Positions 5,332 through 5,654 of a DNA stretch of 5,654 nucleotides are shown piece after piece. The notes beneath the pieces were generated by a model. It was given only the letters and a program-made list of their open reading frames with translations, was not told where the DNA came from and did no database searches. The stretch is taken from the NCBI GenBank assembly GCA_016234425.1, contig JACRCA010000432.1, positions 1-5,654 on the forward strand, given 5' to 3'. Both the position numbers and the translations under genes were made by a program. The stretch's first letter is position 1. Every line of letters starts with the position of its first letter. The DNA comes from Deltaproteobacteria bacterium (lineage in GTDB: Bacteria > Desulfobacterota > SM23-61).

Positions 5332-5654
5332 AAGACTCTCTTGAAGATTCTTCTCTTATTTACCGGATCGTAGAGACCGTATAAAGACTCTTATAGAGGG
5401 GGAGGGATGCTTCACCCGGAAGGAATCCTGCCCCCGATTTTGGCCGCGAGAGCCTGTCCTTCTATCCCCAGTTTTTCTAAAACTATCACATTTATCAGTA
5501 GACGGCCAATTTGGACTCAGGGAAATATTTTTACGTGCCTTTCCTTTGACACACAAGGATCTTTTGTTGATCTTTTTTTCTATACTGCCGTGAGCTGAAA
5601 GAGATTTCATATTTCAAGAAAGGCAGGGCATCCCAATTTCCCTTGTGGCAGGAG
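5332..5654 (+). other. Non-coding 3' flank of the BKACE gene
   Basis: No credible gene is seen in these 323 bases. Short open frames on both strands lack ribosome sites and family-like sequence. Visible items are a hairpin with T-run (5555-5579), an isolated TTGACA (5546-5551) and TATACT (5581-5586) spaced too far apart (29 bases) for a normal promoter, and AGGAG as the very last bases (5650-5654), which could be the ribosome site of a gene starting just outside. Confidence 0.6.
5555..5579 (+). terminator. Weak intrinsic terminator candidate
   Basis: AAGGATC (5555-5561) can pair with GATCTTT (5569-5575), seven pairs including one G-T, around a 7-base loop, and a T-run extends to 5579. The stem is short and AT-rich, and it lies 224 bases after the BKACE stop, so termination there may be inefficient. 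Confidence 0.4.

Noticed and set aside
5356..5610. Open frames on both strands in the right flank (63 and 84 codons)
   Set aside because: No ribosome sites, low-complexity composition and no recognisable protein features.
5646..5654. Sigma-54 -24 element (TGGCA) at the right edge
   Set aside because: The -12 half would be outside the window, and the same bases read better as a Shine-Dalgarno AGGAG.
1..5654. CRISPR array, tRNA, rRNA or transposase gene
   Set aside because: No regularly spaced direct repeats with spacers, no cloverleaf or rRNA-like sequence and no transposase-like protein were seen on either strand.

Overview
The window looks like chromosomal DNA from an anaerobic Gram-negative bacterium, most plausibly a Desulfobacterota (deltaproteobacterial, syntroph-like) lineage. 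The reasons are a four-subunit ferredoxin-dependent 2-oxoacid oxidoreductase, a NuoE-type ferredoxin subunit in the same operon, a heptose-nucleotide (lipopolysaccharide) gene and a BKACE-family enzyme. The taxonomic placement is inference from gene content only.

Left part, minus strand (3439 down to 1): a five-gene operon reads porG (gamma) - porD (2x[4Fe-4S] delta) - porA (alpha) - porB (beta, TPP) - nuoE-like (cut by the left window edge). porD and porA overlap by 4 bases (ATGA). The other three junctions are 72-114 bases long, and each holds an inverted-repeat element. The PorGDAB subunits together should oxidatively decarboxylate pyruvate or a related 2-oxoacid to an acyl-CoA with reduction of ferredoxin. 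The NuoE-like gene that follows suggests that electrons may be passed on to NAD(H) through a flavin subunit encoded beyond the edge.

Middle (3440-3797): a divergent intergenic region with a candidate promoter on each strand. A degenerate 8-base tandem repeat and a purine-rich tract lie just upstream of the rightward gene.

Right part, plus strand: a stand-alone heptose-1-phosphate adenylyltransferase (RfaE2/HldE C-terminal type, 3798-4289), a 115-base gap, and a 308-residue BKACE (DUF849, 3-keto-5-aminohexanoate cleavage enzyme family, 4405-5331) with a perfect Shine-Dalgarno sequence. The last 323 bases hold no convincing gene. They contain a weak hairpin plus T-run, and the window ends in a Shine-Dalgarno-like AGGAG, so another gene may begin immediately outside.

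The enzymes belong to known families. The least ordinary content is the set of palindromic and 8-base-periodic elements between genes, one of which supplies the last 16 codons and the stop codon of porB, and the Por/NuoE gene combination.
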